Positions 39,504-48,699 of a stretch of 64,000 bases of DNA are shown here, one piece after another. Within the stretch, counting starts at the first letter, position 1. Each line of letters begins with the position of its first letter. Below the pieces are notes generated by a model that was given only the letters and a program-made list of their open reading frames with translations, searched no databases and had not been told where the DNA came from. Source of the stretch: Marinilabiliaceae bacterium. GTDB lineage: Bacteria; Bacteroidota; Bacteroidia; Bacteroidales; Marinilabiliaceae. The position numbers were made by a program, and so were the translations under genes. The stretch is from assembly GCA_016342595.1 (NCBI GenBank), contig JAEINY010000003.1, forward strand, positions 1 through 64,000, given 5' to 3'.

Positions 39504-41897
39504 TTAAAATTCAATCATTAAGCCAAATGTGGGAAGCAGGGTACCTGATGTTGTTGTTAATTCTTTTAATTCATAACGTTGTTCCTCAATGGGGGCACCG
39601 GGATTGGTAATGATTGGGTTATTAGTATCATCTGTAACCTGCACGAGGTTACTTGGTTGAGCTGCCTGATTATTGTAGATGTTTTGAATATCAAGATAAA
39701 AACCTAAAGTGAACGTCTTAAAATTGTAGGATTTATCTACTCTAAAATCCAATTGATGAAAGGCCGATAAGCGCTGTGTGTTGAATTGTGAATAATCCAG
39801 GTATTCTCTTCCTTGTGCATCCCAGGCTAACACTAAAGATGATTTGTTATAGTCGTATGGTGTAAAAGGTAATCCACCCAGATAGCGCCATTTCAAGCCG
39901 ATGTCCCAATTACGTTTGAGTCTTTGATTGAGTGTGAAGGTAAAAATATGACGGCTATCCCACGATGATGGGACATAATCCCCCTGGTAATCTGTAAATT
40001 CACTTCGTACATAGGTGTAAGCTGAAGTTATACTTAGTCCTTTAGAGGTTCGGGTCTGATAGAATAGTTCTAAACCATAGGCTTTTCCTTTCGAGTCGGA
40101 AGTGACTTCTTCATCGCCAAAAACACCGAAGTCACCTCCTTTACTGGCCAGTGAAATGGAATCATTGACTGAGAAGGGGTAGTTATTGTAGTTTTTGAGA
40201 AATCCTTCCAATGTAATCCGGGTGTGGTTATCGGGTCTGTATTCCAAGCCGGCTACAAAATGATCAGCACCAATATATTTCAAACCATTTTGCCGATTCA
40301 CCAATTCGCCGGTGTTGCTTCGAAAGCCCATGGTGGTATAGGCCGGGCTTTGGTAATAACGTCCCGCATTCACATTGAGATAAAAGTCTGGCAAAACCAT
40401 TAATGAGGCTGCAATCCTCGGACTTATCTGATTCAGTAGGTTGTTCATTTCAGGGGAATAGTTGTTGGCATCCATCCGGAGGCCCGCAGAAAGGGTAAGG
40501 CGATTATTGAAAAAGGGATGTGAAAGCGAGCCGAAAGCCGACCACTTCACTATATTTAAATCAGACGCGTAGTCGATTTCCCGGGGCTCATCATTTATGA
40601 AGGTTTTGTTATAGGTCTTGTTGGAGTACTGAGCATATTCCAGGCCACTGCCAATATTGATAGTAAAGTCGTTGGGCCGCGCTGTATACTCCATCCGAAA
40701 CTTATTCTCAATTTCGTCCGAAGTGTAATCCGTTCTCAGATTTTCAGGTGCTTCAATATTATCCTGGTATTTGTAGGCTCGGTTATTCAGATGATTTCGA
40801 CTCATTACAAATGTCAGGTAACTTTTCTCCAGATAGTGTTTCCATGATGTCCCTAGGGTGTAATTCCATTGCTCATTGACAGGGATGTAACTGAGGATGT
40901 AATCGTTTTCTTCAGTTGGTTTGGGAGAGGGATTTAAAGCAAAATCATCTATGGCACCAACGCCGATAAAGGAAATTTCGTTTTTAGTGTCCAGGCGGGT
41001 TTTAGTTTTAAATTGAAAATCAGTGAATGTAGGGAGGAAGGGTAGGCCAATGGCATCAAAAAGAAACTGTAGATAGGAACGGCGTACCGATGCAATAAGA
41101 CCTGTTTTTTTGCCCAATGGCGCGGTGGTTGTCAAGGATATTTCGGAAGCTCCCAGCGTACCTTTAAAATTGGGACGATTACTGTTGACATCAATCTGTT
41201 TGAATTCTAAAACAGAGCTCAGCGCATTTCCTTTTCCTGCCGGGAAGGCACTGGAGTAAAAATCTACTTCACGAATGAAATCCACATTTAAGATGCCCAC
41301 CGGCCCCCCGGAAGCACCTTGAGTAGTGAAGTGATTGAGATTGGGTATTTCTATATCATCCAAATAGAATCGATTTTCAGAGGGGCCGCCCCCCCTTACA
41401 ATTAAGTCATTTCGAAAAGTAACGGCACTACCAACGCCTGGAAATGATTGTAATACCTTGGAGATATCCCTGTTGGCACCGGCACTTTTTTCAATCTGGT
41501 CAATACCAATACGTCTTAATGAAACAGGAGCTTCCGGCTTTTGGGCAAACGGGGACGCTTTAATTTCAATTTCGCTCAGAGCCTCTGAAACAGGCTCCAT
41601 GCGGATCTCTACAAAGTTACTTCTGATTTGAGATATGTTGTATTCTTCGGTAATTAGTCCTTTGTAGCCAATCGAGGATACCTGCAGACGGATAAAACCA
41701 GCATCCAGATTTTCGAATTCGAACTGCCCCAATGTATCTGTCATCGTTCCAATGGTCGTATCAAAAATGATGATGTTGGTAAAGGGGATGGTTTCGTTGG
41801 TGAAGGCGTTTTTTACAATACCTTTTAAGGTTCCTTTCTGACTAAAGGATAAACTGCTTGAAAGGATCAGGATAAAGAGTATACAATAGCGTTTCAT
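39504..41897 (-). CDS. TonB-dependent outer-membrane receptor
   Basis: 797 residues. Signal peptide MKRYCILFILILSSSLSFSQ, an N-terminal CarboxypepD_reg-like domain (about 22-110, GTLKGIVKNAFTNETIPFTN), plug domain (about 120-240, including DLIVRGGGPSENRFYLDDIE) and a 22-strand-type barrel ending in an aromatic residue (LPTFGLMIEF). Such receptors import large nutrients through the outer membrane using energy from the TonB/ExbBD complex, one copy of which is encoded at 51.5-53.9 kb. There is no SusD partner, so it is a stand-alone receptor. The substrate is unknown. Confidence 0.94.
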   Translation of the reverse strand: MKRYCILFILILSSSLSFSQKGTLKGIVKNAFTNETIPFTNIIIFDTTIGTMTDTLGQFEFENLDAGFIRLQVSSIGYKGLITEEYNISQIRSNFVEIRMEPVSEALSEIEIKASPFAQKPEAPVSLRRIGIDQIEKSAGANRDISKVLQSFPGVGSAVTFRNDLIVRGGGPSENRFYLDDIEIPNLNHFTTQGASGGPVGILNVDFIREVDFYSSAFPAGKGNALSSVLEFKQIDVNSNRPNFKGTLGASEISLTTTAPLGKKTGLIASVRRSYLQFLFDAIGLPFLPTFTDFQFKTKTRLDTKNEISFIGVGAIDDFALNPSPKPTEENDYILSYIPVNEQWNYTLGTSWKHYLEKSYLTFVMSRNHLNNRAYKYQDNIEAPENLRTDYTSDEIENKFRMEYTARPNDFTINIGSGLEYAQYSNKTYNKTFINDEPREIDYASDLNIVKWSAFGSLSHPFFNNRLTLSAGLRMDANNYSPEMNNLLNQISPRIAASLMVLPDFYLNVNAGRYYQSPAYTTMGFRSNTGELVNRQNGLKYIGADHFVAGLEYRPDNHTRITLEGFLKNYNNYPFSVNDSISLASKGGDFGVFGDEEVTSDSKGKAYGLELFYQTRTSKGLSITSAYTYVRSEFTDYQGDYVPSSWDSRHIFTFTLNQRLKRNWDIGLKWRYLGGLPFTPYDYNKSSLVLAWDAQGREYLDYSQFNTQRLSAFHQLDFRVDKSYNFKTFTLGFYLDIQNIYNNQAAQPSNLVQVTDDTNNPIITNPGAPIEEQRYELKELTTTSGTLLPTFGLMIEF

Positions 41898-42009
41898 GCA
41901 TTTAGTTGTTTAAAGTGTTGCATCACGTATTAAACGCCGTATGGGGGGAATTGTTTTTTGTTGCGATTTATTAAAAAGTGTTAACTTGGGTGCGCCCAAA
42001 CCCGTTTCT

Positions 42010-43785
42010 ATGGATAGAAAGTCTCTTTTTCGAAAGTTTTTAGTCTGGCGATTACGTCATGTGAGTAATCGTCAGTTCATGATGATATTAAGTGTTATCG
42101 TGGGAGTGTCCTCCGGTTTGGCTGCTGTAGCAATTAAAAACTCTGTCCATTTTATCAGTCACCTGGTTTTAAATGTACTTCAGGATAGTAAAGGACTTCT
42201 TTTTTTGATAGCACCTGCTGCAGGAATTCTACTAACCGTTTTATTTATTAAATATGTAATCAAACGGCCGGTTCGACATGGAATACCCAATGTGTTGTAT
42301 ACCATTTCGAAAAATCAAGGGCAGATGAATCGCCATAATATGGTGTCTTCAATTGTCACGAGTGCCTTAACCGTGGGGTTTGGTGGAAGTGTGGGATTGG
42401 AGGGACCGACCGTTTCCACGGGTGCAGCTATTGGCAGTAATGTCGGACAGCTTTTTCGCTTGAATTACCGACAGGTTAAACTCTTGCTAGGATGTGCCTG
42501 TGCAGGTGCTATGGCTGCTATTTTTAAGGCGCCCATTGCCGCCATTGTTTTTGCTTTGGAAGTGATAATGCTGGATTTGACCTTAGCCTCTTTAGTACCT
42601 ATTTTAATGGCTTCCATTTCTGCTGTCGTGACCTCTTACCTCTTCATGGGGCAGGAAGTAGTCTATCCTTTTAAAATGGAATATACCTATGTGATGGAGG
42701 ATTTGATTTACTACGGTTTGCTGGGAGTTGTTGCTGGTTTTGTAGCGTCTTATTTTACCAAGGTATATATATTGATCGAAGGTTGGTTTGAGCAGATGAA
42801 ACAAAGGAGGGTTCGTTTTTTAGTTGGAAGCCTTGCTTTGGGGGCCTTGCTATTTTTCTTCCCCTCACTGTATGGCGAAGGGTATGAAGTAATCAATCAT
42901 GCCTTAGCAGGTGAGGTAACACATTATTTTGAGAATCCTTTTTTTGCTCAGTTTGGAGATAGTTTCATTGCCATGGCTATCTTTTTGTGCGCACTCATTG
43001 CCTTGAAGGTAGTAGCTGCGTCATTAACTTTTGGGAGCGGGGGTGTAGGCGGTATTTTTGCCCCTACTTTGTTTATGGGAGCACATACTGGTATGTTGTT
43101 TGCCTTTGTGATTAATAAACTAGGCTTTCATCATTTACCGGTTAAGAATTTCGCATTGATTGGGATGGCCGGGTTAATTGCGGGCGTATTACAAGCTCCT
43201 CTGACGGGTTTGTTCCTGATCGCTGATTTGTCCGGCGGGTATCAGCTTTTTTTACCCTTAATGATCACCGCCACGGTTTCATTTGCGACCGCTAAAACCT
43301 TTGAAAAGCACTCTGTTTATACCCATCAGTTGGCGAAGCGTCGGGAGTTGTTAACACACGACAAGGATCAGGCGGTATTGACCATGATGGAAGTGAAAAA
43401 TCTCATTGAAACTGATTTTGCCCACATATCACCGACCGCCAATTTGGGTGATTTAGTAAAGGTGGTTTCAGATGCCCATCGTAACTTGTTTCCGGTTGTT
43501 GATGATGACGGGCTATTACACGGCATGGTGAAAATGGATGACATTCGGAAAATCATTTTCAAACCTGAATTGTACGATAAAGTTCAGGTGAAAGAGTTGA
43601 TGTACATGCCCGAATATTTCATAAGTCCGGATGATGCTATGGAAGACCTGGTAGAAATGTTTCGTAAGTCCTCACGTTTTAATATTGCTGTGATTGATAA
43701 AGGGAAATATCTGGGTTTTATTTCCCGGGCCAATGCATTCACTGCTTACCGTAATCATTTGAAGATGTATTCGGGCGACTACTAA
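42010..43785 (+). CDS. ClC chloride channel/transporter with CBS domains (paralogue 1)
   Basis: 591 residues from the ATG at 42010; an in-frame ATG at 41941 precedes the probable promoter (TTTG 41957-41960, TAACTTGG 41982-41989). The membrane part has GSVGLEGP with gating Glu131 and GSGGVGGIFAPTLFMG. The position of the internal proton Glu is Val185 (FALEV), as in vertebrate ClC channels, and the GSGIP loop reads R89-H-G-I-P. Two CBS domains (about 460-590) follow. It is convergent with dus, 8 nt between stops, and a close paralogue lies 2.2 kb away. Confidence 0.93.
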   Translation: MDRKSLFRKFLVWRLRHVSNRQFMMILSVIVGVSSGLAAVAIKNSVHFISHLVLNVLQDSKGLLFLIAPAAGILLTVLFIKYVIKRPVRHGIPNVLYTISKNQGQMNRHNMVSSIVTSALTVGFGGSVGLEGPTVSTGAAIGSNVGQLFRLNYRQVKLLLGCACAGAMAAIFKAPIAAIVFALEVIMLDLTLASLVPILMASISAVVTSYLFMGQEVVYPFKMEYTYVMEDLIYYGLLGVVAGFVASYFTKVYILIEGWFEQMKQRRVRFLVGSLALGALLFFFPSLYGEGYEVINHALAGEVTHYFENPFFAQFGDSFIAMAIFLCALIALKVVAASLTFGSGGVGGIFAPTLFMGAHTGMLFAFVINKLGFHHLPVKNFALIGMAGLIAGVLQAPLTGLFLIADLSGGYQLFLPLMITATVSFATAKTFEKHSVYTHQLAKRRELLTHDKDQAVLTMMEVKNLIETDFAHISPTANLGDLVKVVSDAHRNLFPVVDDDGLLHGMVKMDDIRKIIFKPELYDKVQVKELMYMPEYFISPDDAMEDLVEMFRKSSRFNIAVIDKGKYLGFISRANAFTAYRNHLKMYSGDY

Positions 43786-43793
43786 TGAATGTC

Positions 43794-44825
43794 CTATTTA
43801 GGCTGTTCTGCTAAAAAGTTAGCAAGAACAGTTTCCACCTCTTCCAGATTGTGTGTATACATCAATTGAGATCTTAGTGCAGGTGCGCCATTAAAGCTGT
43901 TGGTGTAAATTTTAAAGAAACGTTTAATGATCGACCACGGTTTTTCTCCCTTCCAGGTGGTTGCGTAGAGCGTGGCATGCAGGCGCAAAGCATCTAGTTT
44001 GTCTTGCATGCCTGGTTCATGATCGGGGTTGTATAACCAGGGATTTCCAAAGATGCCACGACCAACCATCACGCCATCAACACCGTAATCGTTTATTTTT
44101 TGCATCGATTCTTCAATAGACTTGACATCGCCATTGCCCAGTAGTTTCATTCCAGGGTTGATCTGATTGCGTAACTGTACGGCTTTTCCAATCTCATTCC
44201 AGTCTGCTTCTCCGTCTGACATCCTCTTTTGAATGCGGCCATGCACTGTTAATGCATCAGCTTCGGATGCCAGTAGGTTTGAAATCCAACCTTCAGTGAC
44301 TACTGATTTAAATCCAATGCGTGTTTTAACACTCAGCGGTAGGTTTGATCCCTCTTTAGTCGCAGTAATGATTTCCCGGGCTAACCCGGGAGTGTTAATC
44401 AGAGCCGAACAAGCTCCTTTTCTGATGATGTTTTTCATAGGACAGCCCATATTGATGTCAATGCCATCAAAAGGGGTTTCTTCGGCTATATAACGTGCTG
44501 TTTTGTGAAACTTTTCAGGATCAGTACCCCATATTTGAGCCACCATTTTAACGTCATGCTTTTTGACTAATTCCAGTTCACTTTCGTTAATTTTTAAGCG
44601 ATGGATAACCTTGGTTTGGCCAACAGGATGACAAAAACCGTCGGTAGACAGAAATTCACTGAATAAAATCGGATAGTGATCGGGATGACCTAAGCGTAAT
44701 ACTACCTCGCGAAAAACAGTATCGGTCACATCTTCCATTGGAGCCAATGCCCAAATAGGACCAGTGGAGGATTTCCAAAAATTTGAACTTGTGTTGTTTG
44801 TAGCGTCTGTACCTTCCATCGTCAT
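43794..44825 (-). CDS. dus: tRNA-dihydrouridine synthase
   Basis: About 343 residues from the ATG at 44825 (an ATG at 44819 is possible; the TTG at 44834 is unlikely). FMN-binding TIM barrel with WALAPMEDVTD, the catalytic Cys in INMGCPMKNIIRKGACSAL and LLGNGDVKS. It reduces uridine to dihydrouridine in tRNA D-loops. The subfamily (DusA/B/C) is not decidable by eye. The gene has no operon partner and lies between the two ClC genes. Confidence 0.95.
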   Translation of the reverse strand: MTMEGTDATNNTSSNFWKSSTGPIWALAPMEDVTDTVFREVVLRLGHPDHYPILFSEFLSTDGFCHPVGQTKVIHRLKINESELELVKKHDVKMVAQIWGTDPEKFHKTARYIAEETPFDGIDINMGCPMKNIIRKGACSALINTPGLAREIITATKEGSNLPLSVKTRIGFKSVVTEGWISNLLASEADALTVHGRIQKRMSDGEADWNEIGKAVQLRNQINPGMKLLGNGDVKSIEESMQKINDYGVDGVMVGRGIFGNPWLYNPDHEPGMQDKLDALRLHATLYATTWKGEKPWSIIKRFFKIYTNSFNGAPALRSQLMYTHNLEEVETVLANFLAEQPK

Positions 44826-45238
44826 CACAATCAATTCTAATTTTTAATCGGCTGCAAAAATAGAAATATTCCCGAAAAGGGAAAGGCTAAATTGTTTATA
44901 CCATATTCATACCAGATTAGTAATCTGGTTCCAGCTCAATAAAGTACTCTGAATTGACTTTTTCTTGCAAAGAAATTATTTTGGTGTTATCTTGATTTTT
45001 GGTTTTCGAAAAGATGATTTTCAAATTAATTTAAAGTTTCTTAATGAAAGCTTAACTATTTTTAACAGTATATAGCTACGGTATGATATTGCGCCTACTG
45101 ACGCTTTTTTATACTTTTGCTAGTACTTTTGCCGGGTTAGCCATTGATTCGGGAATTATGTTGGGATACTGTTTGAGATTCATCGAATTATCTGGAATTA
45201 TTCAGCGCTTGTCGCTGCCACCTTAACCCTATTGGGCT
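44826..45238. other. Leader region of the NUMOD4 gene
   Basis: About 410 bp with divergent promoters. It holds a full-consensus + strand promoter (45089-45119), a second -7 box (45124-45131), and a 22-codon open frame (45158-45226) inside the predicted 5' leader. The rest is AT-rich with no recognisable feature. Confidence 0.55.
45089..45131 (+). promoter_or_regulatory. Promoter with doubled -7 box, NUMOD4 gene
   Basis: TTG 45089-45091, 20-nt spacer, TACTTTTG 45112-45119: an exact TAnnTTTG with ideal spacing. The same octamer recurs at 45124-45131, 12 bp downstream, which could give a second start. The leader before the ATG at 45239 is about 100 nt. Confidence 0.75.
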
Positions 45239-45808
45239 ATGAAACCGAAAAAAGAAGAACGAAAATTACGTAAGATTGAAGATGAAATCTGGAAGGAGTT
45301 GATCTTTACAGATAAGAAATACGAGATCAGTAACTACGGCCGTATAAAGAGTTATTGTTATGACCATGAAAATGGTCGCATTGTTAAACTTGGTAATATT
45401 AAAGGTTTTTTTAACGTAAGCCTCCGCGTCGAAGGTAAAAAGAAATCCTATTTGGTTCATAAACTGACTGCTGAGTACTTTGTTGATAAAACCTCAGATG
45501 ACCAGGATGTAGTAATTCATTTGGATTGGAATAAACAAAACAATTACTACCTAAATCTTCAGTGGGTAACAAAAGCTGAAAGTTATAAACGCATGCATAA
45601 AGTGTTACAAGAGGCTCGGAAAAAGGCAGGAAAAGTTGTAACCAGCTCTAAATTAACCAAAAAAGATGTGGCGGTTGTAAAAGGTATGTTAGAGAAAGGG
45701 GTAAAGCAAAATTTAGTCGCTAAAATGTTTTGCATTAGTGAAATGCAGGTGAGTCGCATTGCGCGGAAGGAGAATTGGGCGGAGGTAGAGCCTATAATGT
45801 CATTATAG
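45239..45808 (+). CDS. NUMOD4 / HNH-like protein with C-terminal HTH
   Basis: 189 residues in three parts: a NUMOD4 motif (EIWKELIF...YEISNYGRIKS, about 17-40), an HNH_3-like core (VHKLTAEYF ... VIHLDWNKQNNYYLNLQWVT, about 77-117), and a helix-turn-helix (about 140-180, KQNLVAKMFCISEMQVSRIA). The usual N-H-x-D of the nuclease reads I-H-L-D, so the first catalytic Asn is missing. I recall this protein type as widespread at fixed chromosomal positions in Bacteroidota, suggesting a homing endonuclease turned regulator. Single gene, own promoter and terminator. Function inferred only. Confidence 0.85.
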   Translation: MKPKKEERKLRKIEDEIWKELIFTDKKYEISNYGRIKSYCYDHENGRIVKLGNIKGFFNVSLRVEGKKKSYLVHKLTAEYFVDKTSDDQDVVIHLDWNKQNNYYLNLQWVTKAESYKRMHKVLQEARKKAGKVVTSSKLTKKDVAVVKGMLEKGVKQNLVAKMFCISEMQVSRIARKENWAEVEPIMSL

Positions 45809-45833
45809 TACCGTTAAAAGCATTTTGAAAGAG

Positions 45834-45861
45834 AGCTTGTGATTCATACAAGCTTTTTTTA
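45834..45861 (+). terminator. Intrinsic terminator of the NUMOD4 gene
   Basis: Stem AGCTTGT (45834-45840) / ACAAGCT (45848-45854), loop GATTCAT, followed by a T7 tract. It starts 26 nt after the stop. Confidence 0.85.
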
Positions 45862-45968
45862 TCCCTTTAAAAAGAAAACTGGAAATTTGACACTGTAAGC
45901 GAATTATCTTTTTTTGCATAGAATTGATATAAATATCCCAAGTGGGAATGACAAACAGGCATTTATGC

Positions 45969-45976
45969 TACTTTTG
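45969..45976 (+). promoter_or_regulatory. -7 box immediately before ClC paralogue 2
   Basis: TACTTTTG, an exact TAnnTTTG, ends 9 nt before the ATG at 45985, which would place the transcript start within a few bases of the start codon (leaderless or nearly so). No TTG at -33. Confidence 0.5.
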
Positions 45977-45984
45977 TGCCCGAT

Positions 45985-47763
45985 ATGGAAAAAGTGAATC
46001 AATTATTGGGGAAGTTTTTAGTGTGGCGAGTGAAGAACATCAGCCAAAAACATGTTGTGCTGTTTTTGAGTTTACTGGTAGGGATATTCAGTGGCTTAGC
46101 TGCGGTTATATTGAAAAATGCCATTCATTTTACGCATTCTGTTTTAACAGGAAGCTTTCAGTTGGAAGGTCAGAATTACCTTTATTTGGCCTATCCAATG
46201 ATGGGTATTCTCATCACTGTTTTAATCGTTCGTTTCTTTATAAAGGACAGTTTAGGGCATGGTGTGAGTAAAATACTCTATGCCATTTCGAAACGGGGCG
46301 GTCATATCAAACCCCACAACAATTATTCCTCTATCCTGACCAGTACCTTTACCATTGGATTTGGTGGATCGGTAGGAGCAGAGGCACCTATTGTATTAAC
46401 CGGTGCTTCCATCGGCTCTACTTTAGGGCGCTTGTTTCACATGAACTACAAAACAATCATTTTATTGATGGGATGTGGTGCGGCTGGTGCCATTGGTGGT
46501 ATTTTTAAAGCACCTATTGCCGGATTGGTTTTTACACTGGAGGTGTTAATGCTCGATTTGACCATGGCTTCCTTAGTTCCGCTGTTGATTTCTGCCGTAT
46601 CAGCTGCCTCTGTAGCTTATTTCTTTTTGGGTAAAAATGTGGAATTTGCATTTGCTTTAGAAGCACCCTTTCATCTGAATAACATTCCCTATTACTTGGT
46701 ATTAGGTATTCTGGCTGGATTTATCTCTTTGTATTTTACCAGAGGGGTGATGTTTGTTGAGCAGCGTTTGGGCAAATTTAATAACAGATATGTGAAATGG
46801 GCTGTGGGGGGATTGATATTAAGTTTATTGATCTTTTTATTTCCGCCCCTCTATGGTGAAGGCTACAATACAATCACAGCCTTATTAAATGGACAGAGTG
46901 AGACGATCATGGGAAATAGTTTTTTCTATGGTTTTCATGATAATAATTGGGCAGTACTGGGCTTTTTGCTTCTACTGATCATCTTCAAGGTGTTTGCGAC
47001 CGCTATCACTACCGGTAGTGGGGGTGTTGGAGGAATCTTTGCTCCTACTTTATTTATGGGAGGGGTGACAGGTTATTTTTTCGCGCGATTGATAAATAAT
47101 TTTGGTTGGGTGGATTTGCCGGCTTCCCATTTTACCCTGGTCGGGATGGGCGGTATGATGGCCGGTGTGATGCATGCCCCCTTAACAGCCATCTTTCTGA
47201 TTGCTGAAATCACCAATGGATATGGACTCTTTATTCCCTTGATGATTACGGCCACCATTGCGTACCTGACCATTATGTATTTTGAACCCCATTCAATTTA
47301 TACAAAACGACTGGCGGCTAAAGGCGAACTGATCACACACCATAAAGATAAAGCTGTGTTGACCCTGATGCGTCTGGAACGGGTTTTAGAAACCGATTTT
47401 AAAACCATTTATCCGGAGATGACATTGGGCGAATTGGTGAAAGTGATTTCAACGTCGAAACGTAATATTTTTCCGGTCGTGGATCATGAACGGCAAATGA
47501 TTGGCATTGTATTGTTGGATGATATTCGTGAAATCATGTTCAATAATGATTTGTATCACGAAACATTGGTTGAAGAATTAATGTCAGTACCTCCTGCGAT
47601 GATTGAGTGTAATGAGAATATGGATGGCGTGATGCGTAAGTTTGAGGAGACAGGGGCCTGGAATTTACCGGTTGTGGAAGATGGTAAGTACCTTGGATTT
47701 GTTTCGAAATCGAAAATTTTCTCAGTGTACCGACGGGTGTTAATTCACTTCTCAGATGAATAG
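45985..47763 (+). CDS. ClC chloride channel/transporter with CBS domains (paralogue 2)
   Basis: 592 residues from the ATG at 45985; a GTG three codons earlier overlaps the -7 box. It is closely similar in plan to the gene at 42010: shared FLVWR near the N-terminus, GFGGSVGAEAP with gating Glu133, GSGGVGGIFAPTLFMG, Val187 at the internal-Glu position (FTLEV), and a CBS pair at the C-terminus. The GSGIP loop reads G-H-G-V-S. The two arose by duplication but have diverged, so they are probably not redundant. It moves Cl- or another anion; direction and ion specificity are not certain. Confidence 0.93.
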   Translation: MEKVNQLLGKFLVWRVKNISQKHVVLFLSLLVGIFSGLAAVILKNAIHFTHSVLTGSFQLEGQNYLYLAYPMMGILITVLIVRFFIKDSLGHGVSKILYAISKRGGHIKPHNNYSSILTSTFTIGFGGSVGAEAPIVLTGASIGSTLGRLFHMNYKTIILLMGCGAAGAIGGIFKAPIAGLVFTLEVLMLDLTMASLVPLLISAVSAASVAYFFLGKNVEFAFALEAPFHLNNIPYYLVLGILAGFISLYFTRGVMFVEQRLGKFNNRYVKWAVGGLILSLLIFLFPPLYGEGYNTITALLNGQSETIMGNSFFYGFHDNNWAVLGFLLLLIIFKVFATAITTGSGGVGGIFAPTLFMGGVTGYFFARLINNFGWVDLPASHFTLVGMGGMMAGVMHAPLTAIFLIAEITNGYGLFIPLMITATIAYLTIMYFEPHSIYTKRLAAKGELITHHKDKAVLTLMRLERVLETDFKTIYPEMTLGELVKVISTSKRNIFPVVDHERQMIGIVLLDDIREIMFNNDLYHETLVEELMSVPPAMIECNENMDGVMRKFEETGAWNLPVVEDGKYLGFVSKSKIFSVYRRVLIHFSDE

Positions 47764-47824
47764 GGTTTATTCCACTTCCTGTCTAGTACCTAGTTCACAA
47801 ATTAATATTTTATAATTAAATAAT

Positions 47825-48045
47825 GTATACCTCGGTTGAGCGAAGCGAAACAATCTTTGTGGGCCGATAGTTATCCGGGCTAAATTGTTCTACATGGGAA
47901 AGTTACACAGAGTACACTGAGGTAAAAAGCATAAGGCAGTTCACAAAGGGTTATTATATCATCAATACAGCCCAATATAAGATATCCTCTCCGTGCCCCT
48001 TTGTGTTTTCTTCGTGCAACTTTGTGTAACTATTATTTTTTTGTA
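47825..48045. repeat. Dispersed Bacteroidota-type intergenic repeat text
   Basis: Contains CTCGGTTGAGCGAAGCGAAA followed by CAATC, a decayed GGGCCGATAGTTATCCGGGC palindrome (47871-47890), and CCCCTTTGTGTTTTCTTCGTG, the last of a kind that recurs in many Bacteroidota intergenic regions in my memory. A related stretch occurs at 23467-23510. No gene. Confidence 0.45.
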
Positions 48046-48052
48046 CGCTCTA

Positions 48053-48412
48053 CTAGTGGCCGTGTAATATGTTTCTAATCCAAATGATGAGCAGGATTCC
48101 TAAAAAAGGGAAAAGAATAGTATTGGGCCATCTCTGTTTTAGTAATCGATAAAACGAATTCCGGTTGTTTAGGATGTCCCGGATTAACCAAAGTTCAGCG
48201 ATTATAATAAAGAGGTGGAAGACCGGGCCTAAAGGATGCCATTGAAAAGCCGTCCATAGATGACCGTGTAATAATTCAAAAGTGCTACGTCCCATTCCGC
48301 ATCCGGGACAAGGAAAACCGGTTAATTGCTTGATGGGACATAGCGAAAATGTAACTTCATAATTCGCAAAGATTAAGATGTAAGCATAGCCGGAAAGTAT
48401 GCAGATCAGCAT
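48053..48412 (-). CDS. DUF2752 membrane protein
   Basis: About 119 residues from the ATG at 48412 (MLICILSGYAYILIF). The frame is open to an ATG at 48502, but that longer form would overlap the upstream TM2 remnant. The motif CPIKQLTGFPCPGCGMGRS is the DUF2752 signature, with Cys pairs between membrane helices. Three helices are predicted. Family function unknown; in Bacteroidota it is often found beside small TM2-domain genes, as here. Confidence 0.85.
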   Translation of the reverse strand: MLICILSGYAYILIFANYEVTFSLCPIKQLTGFPCPGCGMGRSTFELLHGHLWTAFQWHPLGPVFHLFIIIAELWLIRDILNNRNSFYRLLKQRWPNTILFPFLGILLIIWIRNILHGH

Positions 48413-48455
48413 GCTGACACCTCGTATCCGATGATTGTGTTTAGCTACCGTCTTT

Positions 48456-48639
48456 TTAAGCAACACGCATAAATTTTTCGAGATTACTATCTTTGGTGGC
48501 ATCCATAATAATAAACAGATCGATCAAATACCGAAAGAACAATCCTCCGCAGGTTAATAGTTTAGCTACTCCCAGGCTGGTTTGACCAATGATAAACCGA
48601 TCGATACCCAATTGACCAACAAATAGTGAAAAAAATCAT
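48456..48639 (-). pseudogene. TM2-domain gene remnant, frame broken at a T7 tract
   Basis: On the minus strand the frame from 48635 to the stop at 48456-48458 encodes 59 residues that read as a TM2 domain (FVGQLGIDRFIIGQTSLGVA, then a second helix YLIDLFIIMDATKD). Immediately upstream is an in-frame TGA (48636-48638). Removing one T from the seven-T run (48629-48635) would join it to an ATG at 48639 (M-I-F-S-L-F-V-G). It is therefore a broken gene, a sequencing indel, or a slippery-tract switch. It lies directly before DUF2752, its usual partner. Confidence 0.6.
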
Positions 48640-48699
48640 TTTTGATTCTTTAATAAAGTTATAAACTGCAAACAGTTTTTTTTTGTCGCATCGTTCAGG

